Positions 6,727-7,188 of a stretch of 7,188 nucleotides of DNA are shown here, piece after piece. Both the position numbers and the translations under genes were made by a program. Below the pieces are notes generated by a model. It was not told the DNA's origin, did not search any database, and worked only from the letters and a program-made list of their open reading frames with translations. This DNA is from Desulfatitalea sp. (lineage in GTDB: Bacteria; Desulfobacterota; Desulfobacteria; Desulfobacterales; Desulfosarcinaceae). The DNA is taken from contig JABDRH010000373.1 of assembly GCA_013041835.1 (NCBI GenBank), positions 1 to 7,188 of the forward strand, in the 5' to 3' direction. How positions within the stretch are numbered: the stretch's first letter is position 1; every line of letters starts with the position of its first letter.

Positions 6727-6732
6727 AAAGGA
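6727..6732 (+). promoter_or_regulatory. Ribosome binding site supporting a GTG start
   Basis: AAAGGA lies 9 bases before the GTG at 6742. The next in-frame ATG, at 6778, has no purine-rich site before it, and the residues encoded between the two starts (VDVIDQGQGPLF) fit the N-terminus I expect for this CoA-transferase group. Confidence 0.6.
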
Positions 6733-6741
6733 ATTGATACC

Positions 6742-7188
6742 GTGGACGTCATTGATCAAGGCCAAGGCCCCCTGTTCATGGATCCGGATCCGGACAAACT
6801 CAGGGCTTTTTTTCAGGGGAAAACACGCAAGATGGTCAACAAGGTCATGGACCTGAAGGAGGCTATCGAAAAATTCGTTCATGACGGCGATTATTTGGGC
6901 ATCGGCGGGTTCGGCGCCAACCGGACCCCCATCGCCGCCTGTCACGAGATCGTGCGCCAGGGGCGCAAGCGCATGGGCTTTGCAGGCCACACCGCCACCC
7001 ATGACATGGAAATATTGAGCGCCGGGCAGGTATACGACCGTCTGGACGTGGCCTACGTGGTGGGGTTGGAGGCCAGGGGCCTTTCCACCTGTTCGCGCAA
7101 ATACGTGCAAAGCGGCAAGGTCCGGGTGACCGAGTGGACCAACTACGCCCTGGCCGTGCGGATGAAGGCGGCGGCTATGAACGTGCCC
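6742..7188 (+). CDS. CoA-transferase family I alpha subunit, glutaconate CoA-transferase GctA-like (3' end outside window)
   Basis: An open frame of 149 codons runs off the window end without a stop; full alpha subunits of this kind are about 300 residues. Family I CoA-transferases move CoA between acyl-CoA and a free acid, and the catalytic Glu lies on the beta subunit, expected just downstream. The evidence is the motif series GDYLGIGGFGANRTPIAACH, then GRKRMGFAGHTATHDMEIL, VAYVVGLEARGLS, and VRVTEWTNYALAVRMKAAAM, a GctA-like pattern. The start is GTG, chosen for the ribosome binding site at 6727-6732. The 68-base gap after the synthetase holds a pyrimidine run (TTTCTTCTTC) but no clear terminator, so read-through is possible. 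Its role could be activating acetoacetate or a dicarboxylic acid made by the pathway; the alpha fragment alone does not identify the substrate. Confidence 0.88.
   Translation, partial: MDVIDQGQGPLFMDPDPDKLRAFFQGKTRKMVNKVMDLKEAIEKFVHDGDYLGIGGFGANRTPIAACHEIVRQGRKRMGFAGHTATHDMEILSAGQVYDRLDVAYVVGLEARGLSTCSRKYVQSGKVRVTEWTNYALAVRMKAAAMNVP

Noticed and set aside
6697..7110. Antisense open frame of 137 codons at the window end
   Set aside because: It lies opposite the CoA-transferase alpha subunit, whose conserved motifs are clear on the + strand.

Overview
The window looks like part of an anaerobic acyl-CoA catabolic gene cluster. All seven genes lie on the + strand. The mix of genes (a divergent PaaK-like ligase, a thiolase, short 3-hydroxyacyl-CoA dehydrogenases, a BKACE enzyme, a medium-chain-type acyl-CoA synthetase and a glutaconate-type CoA-transferase) resembles clusters of sulfate-reducing or syntrophic Desulfobacterota. 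That placement is an inference from gene content and protein style, since the window holds no taxonomic marker.

Layout: (1) 1-575, the C-terminal end of a PaaK-like AMP-forming CoA ligase, cut by the window start. (2) 667-1845, a thiolase with the full Cys89/His348/Cys378 catalytic set. (3) 1915-2775, a 3-hydroxybutyryl-CoA dehydrogenase-type enzyme, preceded by a 13-bp hairpin at 1856-1887. (4) 2805-3731, a second, divergent member of the 3-hydroxyacyl-CoA dehydrogenase superfamily. (5) 3745-4665, a beta-keto acid cleavage enzyme (BKACE, formerly DUF849). (6) A 247-base non-coding stretch, 4666-4912, that ends in a near-perfect ribosome binding site. (7) 4913-6673, an acyl-CoA synthetase with visibly lower G+C. 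(8) 6742-7188, the start of a CoA-transferase alpha subunit with a GTG start, cut by the window end.

Genes 1 to 5 are closely spaced (gaps of 91, 69, 29 and 13 bases) and probably form one operon. The synthetase looks separately expressed, or inserted, between BKACE and the CoA-transferase.

A coherent working model is as follows. A 3-hydroxy acid is oxidised by the second dehydrogenase to a beta-keto acid. BKACE then condenses this with acetyl-CoA, giving a shortened acyl-CoA plus acetoacetate. The CoA-transferase or a ligase activates acetoacetate, and the thiolase splits acetoacetyl-CoA into two acetyl-CoA. The first dehydrogenase would interconvert 3-hydroxybutyryl-CoA and acetoacetyl-CoA. 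The identity of the keto acid is the main unknown: BKACE carries Ile at the position where the lysine-pathway enzyme Kce has a substrate-binding Glu, so lysine fermentation is unlikely. I see no tRNA, rRNA, CRISPR array, insertion sequence or phage gene.
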